From assembly GCF_035582795.1 (NCBI RefSeq), contig NC_134368.1, positions 37,749,501 through 37,813,500 of the forward strand: DNA of 64,000 nucleotides. The letters run 5' to 3'. Origin of the DNA: Mycteria americana. Its lineage: Eukaryota; Chordata; Aves; Ciconiiformes; Ciconiidae. A program made the position numbers and the translations under genes. The notes below the pieces were generated by a model. That model did not search any database, had not been told where the DNA came from, and saw nothing but the letters and a program-made list of their open reading frames with translations. Below, piece after piece: positions 47,801-60,900 of the stretch (the stretch's first letter is position 1; each line of letters begins with the position of its first letter).

Positions 47801-50800
47801 TCTCGTCCATCACGCTCACAAAGAAAACAAACCAAAAAGAAACCAAAAGGAAACAGCTGATAAACTACAGAACAGATTATTTCCAAAGACTTAGTCAGCA
47901 TCTAATGTAAATGACTGTCACAATAATTCTTCTTCTAATCTGAAATGTAAACCTTAAAAAACACCTCATTTTGCACCCCAGAAGTTTACCACTCTTTATG
48001 CTAAGCTATGCATTTAGGCAGAACAGACAGTAAGGCTCCAAGACAGCCAGCGCTGGGACAGACGCTCACCATGCGTCACCCAGAAAACAGCGTTGTTTCA
48101 GCAAACAGAAAATGCAGGCAGGAACTGAGACCAAGATCGCTAGTCATGACAGCAGTAGGGTAACAGCACAGCCTTTTATCAGTAGGGACAAAACCTGGTT
48201 TTAAAATGGATCTAGAGCCATTTGTGAAAAGGCTCAACCGTCACCTGCAGCAGCAGCAAGAGATGGAACTCAAAGACCCCAAATGCACGTGTCTTCAGAT
48301 TCAGGCCCCTACTAGAAGGCAGCTGTGGGAACGGTGTTAGCTGGAGAAGCATCTGAATACCTGGAAGACAGGCTACAAAGGAGCAAGCATTAAGACAAAC
48401 CCCTGCGGGGCAGCAGGACTGCTTTGGAAATGTTTATTTTTAATTTCAAATCTTGATTCTGAAGTGATAAAGAGAAGCCCCAAGCAAAGGAACCAGAACG
48501 GCAATGTTGTCTAGAGCATGATTTCATCCTCCCCACCTTGCGAGTTGCTTATCAGCTCAGAAGGACACTGTCAAGCTTAGCAGCCCAGGCTTGCTGCTGG
48601 AAGAGCGTGATCCCACTGGAAGAATGTGGAGCTAGCAGGGTTTTTCAGGTCAGGCTGGGACCTGGTACAAGGCTGCAGATTAAGCAACTTGAGTGAGTGA
48701 GGCGGGAGTCTCAGAAGCAATTTGCTCCTGGGAATAAGATTTGGAGTGCCTAACCAAGCATTTCTGCAGGAAGGGACTGCCAGTCCTCAGTTTGTTCCTA
48801 CTTTGATGTTCAAGGGATCAGAAAGGGTAACCTTCCTGTAAGTGAACAAATCATACTAAGAAAACATTCTGTGTCACCAATTTCTAATGCCTACAAAAAT
48901 ACTCTGGAAAAACGAGTTTTGGTTGCTGCATGGCAAAAACTCCAAGACTATAAAGATCTGCTGTGGTTTTGCCTTAAAGCTCATCAACACTCAAATCCCA
49001 TGAAAAGCTGGCATCTTCTCACAGCTAGTGAACATATAAAATAGCAATAATGAACAAGAATTGTGAAAAGAGGATCTAACTGGTGGACATGTTCTTGAAA
49101 TCCGGACACAACATTCAGGCATTTGTCTGTCATCTCTGTGATCTTATGCCTGAGCTCTGTGGTCAAGAATATAGATTATTTGCAAGTCTTTCTACTGTCT
49201 CTTATTGGAGCCCAGATCCTTAATGGCATCATTTAGTATTAATTATCTATTACCAAGATGTAAACAAGAAAGTCCCAGGACATTCTTACTGCCTCTCACA
49301 AAGATGAGCACCTAACACCAGCTGTTTTAAATGGAAATTTAATGATGGATAGTGTCTCACAAAACAAGGTAGACATACCACTGGGAATGTCCCCATGCCT
49401 CTTTTGTATTGGATGCATCATTCTTGTCACAGTCAGGACTATTCATTAACCAGCTATTAGCTGAAAAAAATAAAATGTCCATTAAAAAGTAGCACCAACT
49501 TTTTGAAAGTGCAGTAAACTAAGACACAGCTAAACTTTAAGAGGCAGAAAAGGATTTTAGCTAGAAACTTCATCCTGAACTTCTACTTTATCTAACTGGA
49601 TCTCATGCCTTGAAGAGAGCTGCCACAAAAATCCAGGTAGATTTTGAGCATAGGGGCGGAGGGTGGGAGAAAATTATGCTCTTTCAGGAATACTATGGAT
49701 AAAGCCATGCAGCCTCTTCAGAAGAGAATCTTTCATCTTGGGAGTTAATTTTGTGCCACCTTCTATTACAAACCCAAAGGATACACTCAAAACTGTACGG
49801 GTGAAAGTGATTTAAAATGTGTTTCTAATTATGCTTGAATGAAGAGCTGCTTGTGGAGTTATTCACACAAACTATTTCCGTTTGTTAAAGCCATTATCCT
49901 GATTCTCTGACTACTCCCCCTGCACCCCCTTAAAAAGCACAAAAAAACCAACCAAAAAAACCCCCCAAAAGACAGAGAACAATTTAAATGTTTTGATGTG
50001 ACAAATGCCAGACTCCAAAACATGTAAATGTGCTTGAACAATGCACTTAAAACTCTCATCCCAGTACCTTACCTCTTCCAATAAACCTCCTGAGCTCATT
50101 CAAAATGCAAGCACTTTAAATGTACAAACACGGAAAGAACTTTCTAGCTCTCATAAGAAGATAATGAATCACAAAGTTAACTTCTCGCTTTCAAGACATC
50201 TCTCAATCGTTGCTTCCGTGATTTTGCCTTCAGCCTCACCCTGTCCCGATCCTGGCATGTTCTGCTCCAGAACACACACAGAGATCAGAAAGGCTTTGCT
50301 TAAGATTCAGAAAGAAGATAAAAAATACGGGTGATTAGAAGTGTACTCTATACTGCCTGAAAGGATGGGGGGTGGGCTGATGGTGATGGGGGGGACGGCG
50401 GACAGCACACATGATATAATGAGACAGGGGAAATACTCTTCCAGTATGAGGAAAGATGGGGGGGGGGGAGGAGATCTAAAGAGTTATGAAGGAAAAAAAG
50501 AGACAAACTGGCAGTTTTTAAATTCCCAAGAGAAAAAGCATCTACAGCATTAGGGAAACTGATGTAATTTTTAAAAATTTAAGCTAGAAGACAAAAAAAA
50601 GATTTAAAGGAGAAGGTGAGAGAGAGATACCTATACTGAGGGGGTTCCCAGTAGATGTTGACACTCTCCGTTATGAAGCCCTGGCTTTTGAAGGGGAAGG
50701 TGTCTGGAAAATGCTTTTCCTCCAAAGAAAAACTGGACAAGTCTATGGTCGGGGGAGATCTATAAGCAAGCAAACAACATCAACACAATGGTCCCACTGG

Positions 50801-53800
50801 CTACCCAGACCAAAGAGACAAAACTAACAAGCTTTTTACTTGACCACAGGAAATGAAGGGATGGCCCTTTGGGGATGACGTGTGAAAACCACGGCAGAAG
50901 CCCTAGGATGGTGCACACCACTAAACAGGCTGAGCATCCTGAACAAATTTTCCAAGCATCTATTTGAATACAGGCCCGGGCTCTGGCCTGGATGATGGCA
51001 GGACTGGAAGCAGGGTGGAATCCACAGCCTCCAAACGTCGCTCGGCACTTCCAACCGCGGGACAACCTGGTGCAGAGAGGAAGGATTTCTACCCAGGTTA
51101 CTGCAGAAGTCAGAATACCTTCCAGGCAGCAGCTCCCTCGCTTCATCCCCATGACCTGCTATCCAAAAATCAATTCCCAAGAACTCTTTTTTGGGTTGGG
51201 TTTTTGTTTGTTTGTTTGTTTTGGGGTGGGTTTTTTTTTTTTCTTTCTTGATCCACTCTCCATTCTCAGGATGTAATTAAGGTTCAAAGTGAAGAAAGAA
51301 GGGGAACCAGCTCTGTGTCAGCGATTAGCTCAACATCCTGTTAATATCCACCCATAATCTCTCCCAGTCTAGGCATGTATCACCCAAGAACTCTTCATTA
51401 AGAAGAAGCTCAAGACAGCTTATGAGACCCCAGGTAGATTAATTTTCCAGTGGTTGCCTCCATGGGTTACCGATCTCCATTTCTCGTTATACATTCAGTT
51501 ACACAGGCAGCAAATAACGTCTCCTGTGAATACATAACCGGGTATTATACTTTACGTCCACGAACCCTATCCTCTCCATACCAGGGCCTCTATCCCCCAC
51601 ATGAGGAATATAAGCTTAGTTAGAAACAAGAAGCCCTGGTTTCCCATGCACTAGGATATCCTTTATTTTACATATTCAAAGCACAATACAACTGAGTGCA
51701 AGCAGCTAGAATGACCTCAAAAGTTTTACTAAGTTTTTTTTTTTCTGTCCAGTTCTTTTCTTGTTAACAAATTGGGTTAGTTTCACAGTCTACAGGTGTC
51801 AGTGCTCAGAAAAGAAAGAAAAGATCAGCAAGTTATAGTCACAGCTTTTAACAAGTTCTCAATGTTTCTTAAAACCCCATAAAACAAGTATCACTTACGT
51901 CCCCATCACCTAGCACAGCAACCCATATTGAACATGTGCCACAATAGCATATGCGCACCATTTCCCTTACAGCACTGCTCAGTCAAACTGACATGCAAGA
52001 ATATGGTACTCCACATTTCCATTTTTTCCCTTTTCCCAGCCTCAGTGATGACAGGTAGCAAGTCTGTAACCCAGCCTTGTCCTGAGCGTCCCCCAGGCAA
52101 GCATTACTGAGTCTAGCCTTGCAGGCGTCGCGGAGGACTTCACCAGCCACTGTGGTAACACAGTTCTGGCTATTCTGGTAGCCACACCGATTTGGAGGCA
52201 GGCTGGCAATTCCCAATTTTGCATTTTGCTTTCCCAATGTCTTGGGAAAGCAGAGATTAGCATCAGCCCACTAGAGAGAGGTGACCTAAATGCTAAAAAA
52301 AAATATACTACATCCTTACTGCTGACAGGACTATTCATTTCAGAACGGAGGGGCTCTGTTTATGTTCCCAGTCTTCGGCATTTATATACATGCTCTGTAA
52401 CACACACACACAGGTTCTCATCATCAGACAACGGCTGAATGACAGAAGGTTAGGAATCACTCCTATCTTTTTTTTCTTGTTGATATTTTTCAAACAAAAA
52501 TGAATTCAGTTTATGCATCATTTATGGAGGTTGTTTTTAACTCAGCTGTATTGCACATAACTACAAGGATGGCTCTGCTGCAAAAAACAGAATAAATGCT
52601 CCCAAAGGATGATTTATTCCACACTCCCCAAATTCCAAAGTGAGGTCTCTCTTGCAAACTATACTAAATAATCTGGATTCTTCTTTGCTGCATTATTATT
52701 TCACTGACAGAATTTACTAGCGGTATAAAATGTAGAATATTTTACTCTGCATATATTTGGCATCTCCATCTCTTTTTGCATCTTACTTCTCCGAGTACAT
52801 TGTTTAGATCCTAAGGCTTCAAGGCATTTACAATCCTTTATTTTCTGTGCCCAGCACAATGGGTACCCCTTAAGCACAACGGCAATACAAATAAATAATT
52901 ATGTAAGAATAAATCAGCATCTTCTCTTCAGCTGCACACCAGACATGTGAACTTTGGTGAAGTCTCTGTGCTTGCAGAGCCAAGACTTGAATTCCTGGTC
53001 ATGGGCAGGTCATTGTCAACAGAAAGGGAGAGCTGTGTTGGGTTGGGCTGGGATAAAGAGGAAGGGTCAAGTCCAAGACTTACCCAGCAGAGGTCAGGCT
53101 AAACCAAAATTTCACCATCATTACAGGTCCTAAGAAATTGTCTCCTTAGGTCCTTCACACCACTTCCCCTCAGAACCGACCAACAAGTATTTTTACAATG
53201 TGACAGGTACCTATGACTTACTGTGAGAAGTTATTTAAAACAGCAAAGGCTCACGTTTGTTGGCTAAAATACTCTTGAAAAAGACTGAGACAAAATTATC
53301 TGACACCAAATATTTGAAGACCTCAATACTATCACTGGGCAAAAAGTCATTAATTCAATTAAATAAGAATGAAAATCCACTGTAGCAATATCAACAAAAC
53401 ATTGTACTTGATCCCCAAGAATATTTCAACTGAATTTTGCTCAGAGACAGGAAGCATAGTACATGCTTGTAAAAATATGTACTCCTAAGAGTATTCACAA
53501 TGACAGTGTTCACAAGGAAATCACGAAGGGTCTGAGAGTTTTGGAGTTATCTGTCTACAGAACCAAAACAAAAGCATCACGTATGTGATTTAACCCATAG
53601 CACAAAAAGCAAAAGAAAGAGAGAAAACACTTAAAGCAAGACTCATGGAGATAGAATAAAGTAAGCCTAACCAGGGAGGTCCCAGCTGACTGGAGGTTAG
53701 CAAATGTGATGCCAATCTACAAGAAGGGCCAGAAGGAGGGTCCAGGGAACTACAGGCCTGTCAGTCTGACCTCGGTGCCAGGGAAGGTTATGGAGCAGAT

Positions 53801-54012
53801 CATCTTGAGTGCATCACGTGGCATGTGCAGGACAACCAGGGGATCAGGCCCAGTCAGCATGGGTTTATGAAAGGCAGGTCCTGTTTGACTAACCTGATCT
53901 CCTTCTATGACAAGGTGACCCACTTAGTGGATGAGGGAAAGGCTGTGGATGTTGTCTACCTAGACTTAAAGAAAAAACACTGGTCACAAGTGGTGTTCCC
54001 CAGGGCTCAGTA

Positions 54013-54885
54013 TTGGGGCCAGTTCTGTTTAATATCTTTATCAATGATCTGGATGAGGGGATCAAGTGCACCCTCAGTAAGTTTGCAGACAACACCAAGT
54101 TGTGCGGGAGTGTTGATCTGCTTGAGGGTAGGAAGGCTCTGCAGAGGGACCTGGACAGGCTGGATCGATGGGCTGAGGCCAATGGTATGAGATTCAACAA
54201 GGCTAAGTGCAAGATCCTGCACTTGGGTCACAGCAACCCCATGCAACGCTACAGGCTTGGGGAAGAGTGGCTGGAAAGCTGCCAGGCAGAAAAAGACCCG
54301 GGGGTGTTGGTCGACAGGCGGCTGAGTATGAGCCAGCAGTGTGCCCAGGTGGCCAAGAAGGCCAATGGCATCCTGGCTTGCATCAGGAATAGTGTGGCCA
54401 GCAGGAGTAGGGAAGTGATTGTCCCCCTGTACTCGGCACTGGTGAGGCCGCACCTCGAATACTGTGTTCAGTTCTGGGCCCCTCCCTACAAGAGAGACAT
54501 TGAGGAGCTGGAGCGTGTCCAGAGAAGGGCAACGAAGCTGGTGAAGGGTCTGGAGCACAAGTCTGATGAGGAGCTGCTGAGGGAACTGGGGTTGTTTAGC
54601 CTGGAGAAGCAGAGGCTGAGGGGAGACCTTATCGCTCTCTACAACTACCTGAAAGGAGGTTGCAGTGGGGTGGGGGTCGGTCTCTCCTCCCAGGTAACAA
54701 GTGATAGGACGAAAGGAAATGGCCTCAAGTTGCACCAGGGGAGGTTTAGATTGGATATTAGGAAAAATTTCTTCACCGAAAGGGTTGTCAAGCATTGGAA
54801 CAGGCTGCCCAGGGAAGTGGTGGAGGCACCATCCCTGGAGGTATTTAAAAGACATGTAGATGTGGTGCTTAGGGACATCGTTTAG
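54013..54885 (+). pseudogene. CR1 reverse-transcriptase C-terminal remnant
   Basis: A 290-codon uninterrupted frame within the CR1 element covers the [13 protein letters not shown] block, the active-site region ([11 protein letters not shown], with Asn replacing the second Asp), the [11 protein letters not shown] segment and the C-terminal [15 protein letters not shown] tail. The apparent start Met is internal to the ancestral protein. With no endonuclease domain, no N-terminal RT and an altered catalytic residue it cannot mobilise itself. The lack of stops over 873 nt implies a relatively young or little-diverged copy. Confidence 0.9.
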
Positions 54886-54954
54886 TAGTGGACTTGGCAG
54901 TGCTAGGTTAATGGTTGGACTTGATGATCTTAAAGGTCTTTTCCAACCTAAACT

Positions 54955-54970
54955 ATTCTATAATTCTATA
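54955..54970 (+). repeat. CR1 3'-terminal ATTCTATA tandem
   Basis: Two perfect copies of the 8-bp unit end the CR1 element. CR1 uses this short repeat in place of a poly-A tail. No convincing target-site duplication is visible, which is usual for CR1. Confidence 0.92.
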
Positions 54971-57900
54971 TGCCTGCATAATGTGCTCATATGCATAACA
55001 AATAATCTATATAGGCTTTTGCTTAAAAATGTAAAAACACTACAAAAATCTAACAAAGCAGATGCAGACAGTGTTCAGTACCACAGTACGCTGCATTGAA
55101 ATAAACTAAATGGTACAGAACAAAACAAGCACAGAAAAGTTAAAATAAAAGTGCAGAATCAAATATGTCTGCGTATTTGTGATATATATACATACATGCA
55201 AACACACATTACTGTTGAATAAACTTTTTTTCTACATACAACATAAGTGTTGGGGGGAGGTTCAGAGCAGGTGAGAAAGACTTTAGCACAGGTAAGATGT
55301 TCAGTACTATTTCTTATGACAGCTAATACTAGAATATTGCAGACAAACCTAATTATGCCCTGCACATTGTTTAAATCAAGGGGTTTGACACATCATCCAA
55401 CGCTAAGTATGGCAAGCAGCAATACTGCATTTCACAGGGGAAGACATCAGAGCTGTTACGCAGCCACCACCTTAGGTACATAAGGAAGCAAAGCACCTTA
55501 AGTCTGACTTAGGCAGAGTTGGAGGGCTGGGGGTTGTTTGATTTATGTTTTAAATGTATACATTTAAAATCCAGTGCACTTTTCTTCTTGCAGCACAGAC
55601 ATCTAGCACGTTAGGTTATGCTCTGTTCTCCTGTCTTTGCTGCCTACCCAGAGAACGCCAAGCCTAGTAAAGGCAACTCTGAATCCCCTTTGGGCTTCCC
55701 CGCCTTGTCCTGCTCTGGGGTTTCAGTAGGGTTTGATCACAACTGTCTCCCTGAAGCTCCACAGCATGAAGAAGTCTTACCCAGGAATACACCTTCTTTT
55801 TTCCCTAGTAGTCCCCCTACTTAGGGCTTGTGTACTGTCCTATAAAGGCATCCCTAAGATTGCCTTCCATTCTCTGCACTGAGGACAGGTTTTCCCCCAG
55901 GCAGATCAGGGGCTTAAAGAGCTGCCCCTCTATTCCTCTTGCTCCACATTAAGGGGCCGCATCCAGTCTAAATGTTCTCAATGACTATATTTAAAGCACA
56001 ACTAGAACTGGCTTGCAACCTACCTGTACTGATATTTACACTTTGACAGAGGGTTGCTTTCAAGTCTTGGCTGTGCAGACAGCTGAAAAGAAAACTACCC
56101 ACTTCAAGGGAAACGTATAACACAATACAAAGTTCCAAAATCACTGCTGCCTTATTATAGGGCACACAAATAGTTTTATTCATATAACACATGCACAAAT
56201 CCTTCAGCTCTGAGTAAGAAAGAAAAACATGGCCATGTCAAAGATACTGCAGGGATGCTAGAAATGGTTCTTTTCTGAACGGGATCTACACTGTACGCAG
56301 CTTCTTTAGCATGCAACTTCTGCAAGGATGGAAATGGCTACATGTGAGATCCTAGAGCAATAACTTACAAACTGTTGTATTTATTAGTCCAGCAACAGTT
56401 TCAACTGCAGATGAAATGAAATACAAAATGCACTGTGGAATGACTAGTAAATACTACTGTTACCCTTTAAATACCTCTTCTGCAAAGCAAGAATCAATCA
56501 CAGTGATTGCAAAAGCTGGGGCAGCCTCCCTTGTGACCTGAAAACCATCTACTAGAAGCAGGGATGAAGTCAAAAGGGAGACACAATTCACGACATAAAA
56601 ACAAGACAGACACCACCACTGCTCCTCCAGACACAGCCCATTCATCTGGGCATCCAGCAGACAATTTTGCTTCTGTCTGGTATGCCAGCCACTGTTGTTC
56701 CATCTCCCGGCTAGTGATTAATCACTCTTCAGTGCAGCAATTCATCCAAGGCAAACCTTGGAAACAGAAAGACACTGTGGGAATCCTATGCTTCGCTTTT
56801 TAAGTGCTTTCCTCTACCGGTGAAACTGAAAGTAGTAAAGCCGTGTGGCATGACAAGACAGTATTTCTGACTGCTGAAAGATATCCAAGAACTTGTAGCA
56901 GAGAGAGGAAAAAAAACCCCAAACCAGCAAACCATTATGCATCTTCATATTAACTACTTATTTGCCACTGAATACTTATCACATCGTATATATAGTTCAA
57001 TGAAAGTTTCTTCAATGGGAGTGAAACACTTTTCAAACCCAAACATACAACAAACATGTTTTACAAGCAATACTGTGTTCTGCCACAATGTGTGCCAATA
57101 TCCCAGCTCAGCCCTGGCTGCACTTTGCCAACCATGGAGCTGTCTCCTTACATTCTGCTTTTCCAGTCCAGAATTCATTGCGCTGCTGCTATCACCACTT
57201 TGTCTTCTTCCTCCAAGCTCTTTTTGACAGCTCTTGTTAAAAACTAGCCAAAATGTAAGCTTGCTTTAGATGGCCAAATTACCTCACTTGTATGAAGTCA
57301 ATCACCAAGCCTTCCTCAGTAAATTAAATTTACAATAATAATAAAATAATGTGAACCATTCTCATGGGCACATCTGAAATCTGGTGCTAGATATGAGATA
57401 CGGCTCTGGCTAATTCTAGCGCAGGTCCACCTCAGGAGGCAAAATGCACAGGATTTGAGAACAGCTTTTTTTCCTTCTGCTTTGTCGATTCTTGATAATG
57501 TCACTACATACTTTCGTGGGTTATTCCATCAACTGGACACAATATTGCACAAAAAAAATGAGAACAATGATACAGAAGTATTATGTAATCAACAAAACCA
57601 GTATTTTTGCAATTAAAGCAAGAAATGGCATAAAATGGGCCCAGATTAACTAAATACACTTCTAAGTAAGATCATTAATGACAAAAATGGGTGGTCCTTG
57701 AATTAGGGGTGCAGTTTATTTTAGCATGGGCTTCACAAGCTTTTGCTTAAGGCCAGTGTGATTTTCATGTACTATTCCCCAACTAAATTGACAATTTAAT
57801 ATAAAAAGCATTCTTTGTGCACAAATATTCAACTCCACTTGAGATGAATGGCTTGTATTCACAAGCAAGAGTTTGGAATATAATCACCTGAGATTCCTTC

Positions 57901-60900
57901 CAATCTGAATTTTCTTATGATCTTGACCTTCTAGTATCTAGATGTTCAATCAGATGCCAATTTGTACAGGCTACTGGGATGACTGGAGACAGGGTCTGGA
58001 ATCCCAGACCTGCACACTTCTATTGAAAACACGAATCAGTTCTCATGCTAAACTTCTGATGCATGTCACACAACAGTCAACAGCGATCAATATCAGGTCT
58101 CAAATGTGCAGACTCTGACATACCTGTATCCTGTGACTCATACCATCACCTTCAATGTGTTAGCAACAGCAGTTCAATTAACCAAAAGTGCAGAATCTGG
58201 GCCTTAATGCTATCAACTTATGTATATTTTGAACAGAATATTTATAACGAAAACTCAACGGTCAAATCTAAGTAGACTTCTTATTATCTTTCCTAACGCA
58301 TCTTTAGATTTTGCTGATGATGCTATGGGTTTTGTGCATGTTTGGGATTTTCTCCTTTGTTTTGCTGGCAGGACCAGGGAAGTCCCAGGGCTGAGACTGG
58401 TGGAGAGGCAGTGTTCCCAAGGACTGTACAATAGAGCAGTGTTTCCTAAAGTAGGTTATGCGAAGGACGAGCAGAAAGGCACAAGAGGGAGGGGTGACTG
58501 GAAAATATGGATGATGTCATCCTTAGGATGAGCAGATCTTTGAAAAATGTATGGCAGCAATTTATTTTCCTAGTGGTAGCTATACTTCCAAAAGTTGGGA
58601 AAAATGCAGACCTATCCCAGTGTTTCCTTGTTTAACTGAATCCTTTTAACCAACTAGTTCTGGCAATGTGGACAACCTGGTTATAAATGGCCACGTGCTT
58701 AGCCTTTGTCTTAAGCCTATGCCCAGATGACCCATTTTGCACATTTCAACCAAGAATAAAGTGACCTCATTTCCAAAAGTGCTGAGCACCAGTTGTTCCT
58801 ATTGTGTTCACAAGCCACGCTATAGGTTCCTGTTTTCAAATTCTTGACCTCAAAAGAATTTTGAGGCAGCAGAGTGATTATATGTTCTTCCACTTGCCAT
58901 ATGCCTATTTATTTTAGTTCAAATATAAAAGTCTGACTAAACTACTTTAAAATCCTGAATGCTCTGAATTAGAACAAGTACTCTTGCTACTGGAACATAA
59001 GTGCAACATAAGTGAGCCACGTGATATTTTAAAAAAGATTTTTTTGCACAAAAGGATGACTAGATTGAAAGTCAGAGTATTTCAGCCTTAACTCTTAGTT
59101 TCTTTTTTCTCGTCCTTCTTTTTAATGAATGGCTTAAGAATGGGGGAAAGGTAGCATCCCAGATCATTTAACACCTGAATTTATATTTCTGGGATGAAGT
59201 TTCTTTGCTACCTCCTACATAAAGTTAGGTAAACAAATTCAAGATCATTTTACTGCAGTTGTCAGCTAGTCACTTTTACACAACAAACACACATTTGCCT
59301 CTAAATAGTTTTAAACTGTTACTTCAACATAACACTGTCACCTTGGAAGCCAAAATATCACACTGCTCGTGCAAAAAATAAACACGATTGCCTCCCCCCA
59401 CCCCCCGCCCCCCCCAGCTTCAGAATAGCAAAACCAACCAAACAACTTACCCACAAAAGCCCAAACAAGCCATGCCAATGATCAGTGCACAGTATTCGGT
59501 TTACATTTTTAAATTAAGCTTAAGGTTAATTAAATTAAGGTTTTTCTAGCAAAAGGTAGCAAGAGAAACTCAAAATATATCCAATTTACTATGGCTTCTT
59601 GTTGGATCTTTACCGATAAAAAGCTCTGACTTGCATTAAACTTGGCCTGAATGCATCATACAGATCCCAGTAAAACATCCTGACTAGGAGTGAGGGGAGT
59701 ACCACTACTTTTGGGTGCATGTAAATGTATCCAGATAGAGACAACACACATATACACACCACCTAATAATAATAAAAAAATCATAAGTATTCTCTCTCCA
59801 GTTACAGTATTTTAATATTCACAGTAAGTAACTTGAAGAGCAATTGCTTATACCCCAAAATTCAATACGTCTTGATATCTTGCTTACGTTGATTAGTCAG
59901 AGCTCTGTTTCAATTCCCTTGTAAAAACAAACGTGGTCTTGCTTTCCTGAAACCTTCAAAGCTTCGTACTTCAAGCTCTGCCTACATGATATAGGAGAAA
60001 GCAAAGTTGTAGGAAGGGGCCTTTCCAGAAAGCAGGGTCACCAGATGGGGGCAGAGAGCCCAGAAGAAGTGAGGGTGAAATAAAGGTAAGAGGGTCTCAG
60101 GGTACAAGCAAGGAGCAAAAAAGTCTCACTGCTGCACAGATGAGCTCTCACCTAAGAGAACCAGAGGGAAAGCAGACGTGCTGGTAGCTCAGAGTCAGTG
60201 GCTTAATATGGTTTTCTGAAATTCTCCTCATACTTGCTGACATTTTACAGGTCAAACTTCCTACAAATGTCACTAGAAACTATCTGGAAGTTGCTGGCAA
60301 AGAGCACAGGAAGAGGTAAAAGCTTTATTTTGGAAATAACTCAGAATAGAGGCATTCACTGTCAGGACACTGACAGTCCTGAGATGTTTGAAGGTGTTTT
60401 AGAGGACACCTTAAGATATCAATAAAGGAAATAAATAAAAATGCACTCTCTTTCTCTTGGTGACACAATCTTTGAAATACAACTTGTTTCCTCGGTGTGA
60501 GGAAGGTTTGTCAGTGACATTTCAAGAAAAAATATCTATAAATCCGGCAAAAACACAGTTTATAAATCCCTTGACACATCAGTACTTTTGGCTTCAGGGT
60601 TCCTGAGCTGTTTCTCCACTCTCACTTGTCTGGCTGCTCCTCTGAGTACCACAACTCAGCTCCTTCCAGGCAGACTCAACTCCCCTTTGTAAAACTGGTG
60701 CTAAGCTGTTTCTCTCCAGAGCCAGGGTCATGATCAAAATTTCTAAAATGTCATCTTGGACCTGAGGTCCACTTGTCCAATGCCTGGAGAGGCAAGGCTA
60801 GAAGGGTAGTAAAAATCACAACATGGAAGCTAGCAAAATACTGCTAGGCATGGAAGAAGATGTTAAGAAGCTACGGACCAGCACGAACACCTAAATACCA

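Larger units (their letters stand above)
41691..53671 (-). other. STOX2: STOX2 intron 1, middle part
   Basis: I see no coding exon or RNA gene in this 12 kb. The plus-strand 214-codon frame starting in the island (41,653-42,297) is unrecognised and probably a by-product of high GC. G-rich runs lie at about 50,366-50,400 and 50,458-50,470, and T/G-rich sequence at about 51,190-51,245. A/C-rich AAAACCCC-type motifs lie at 43,520-43,535 and 49,941-49,970. Assignment to intron 1 assumes the canonical STOX2 first exon lies beyond 64,000. Confidence 0.6.
53672..54970 (+). mobile_element. CR1 LINE fragment, 5'-truncated and internally deleted
   Basis: The sequence matches the 3' portion of a chicken-repeat-1 non-LTR retrotransposon. 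It contains reverse-transcriptase segments NQGIRPSQHGFMKGRSCLTN and, after a junction near 53,968-53,981, [20 protein letters not shown]. The latter continues to the C-terminal region ending [13 protein letters not shown] at a stop at 54,885. The 3' end is the diagnostic tandem ATTCTATA ATTCTATA (54,955-54,970). From memory of the CR1 consensus about 150 nt are missing at the junction, which also shifts frame. A further single-base loss near 53,810 breaks the frame again. The catalytic FADD motif reads FADN. The copy is dead. It is antisense to STOX2. Confidence 0.95.

Noticed and set aside
54007-54855. Minus-strand 282-codon frame opposite the CR1 element
   Set aside because: It is a shadow of the CR1 coding strand. 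The plus-strand frame carries the reverse-transcriptase motifs.
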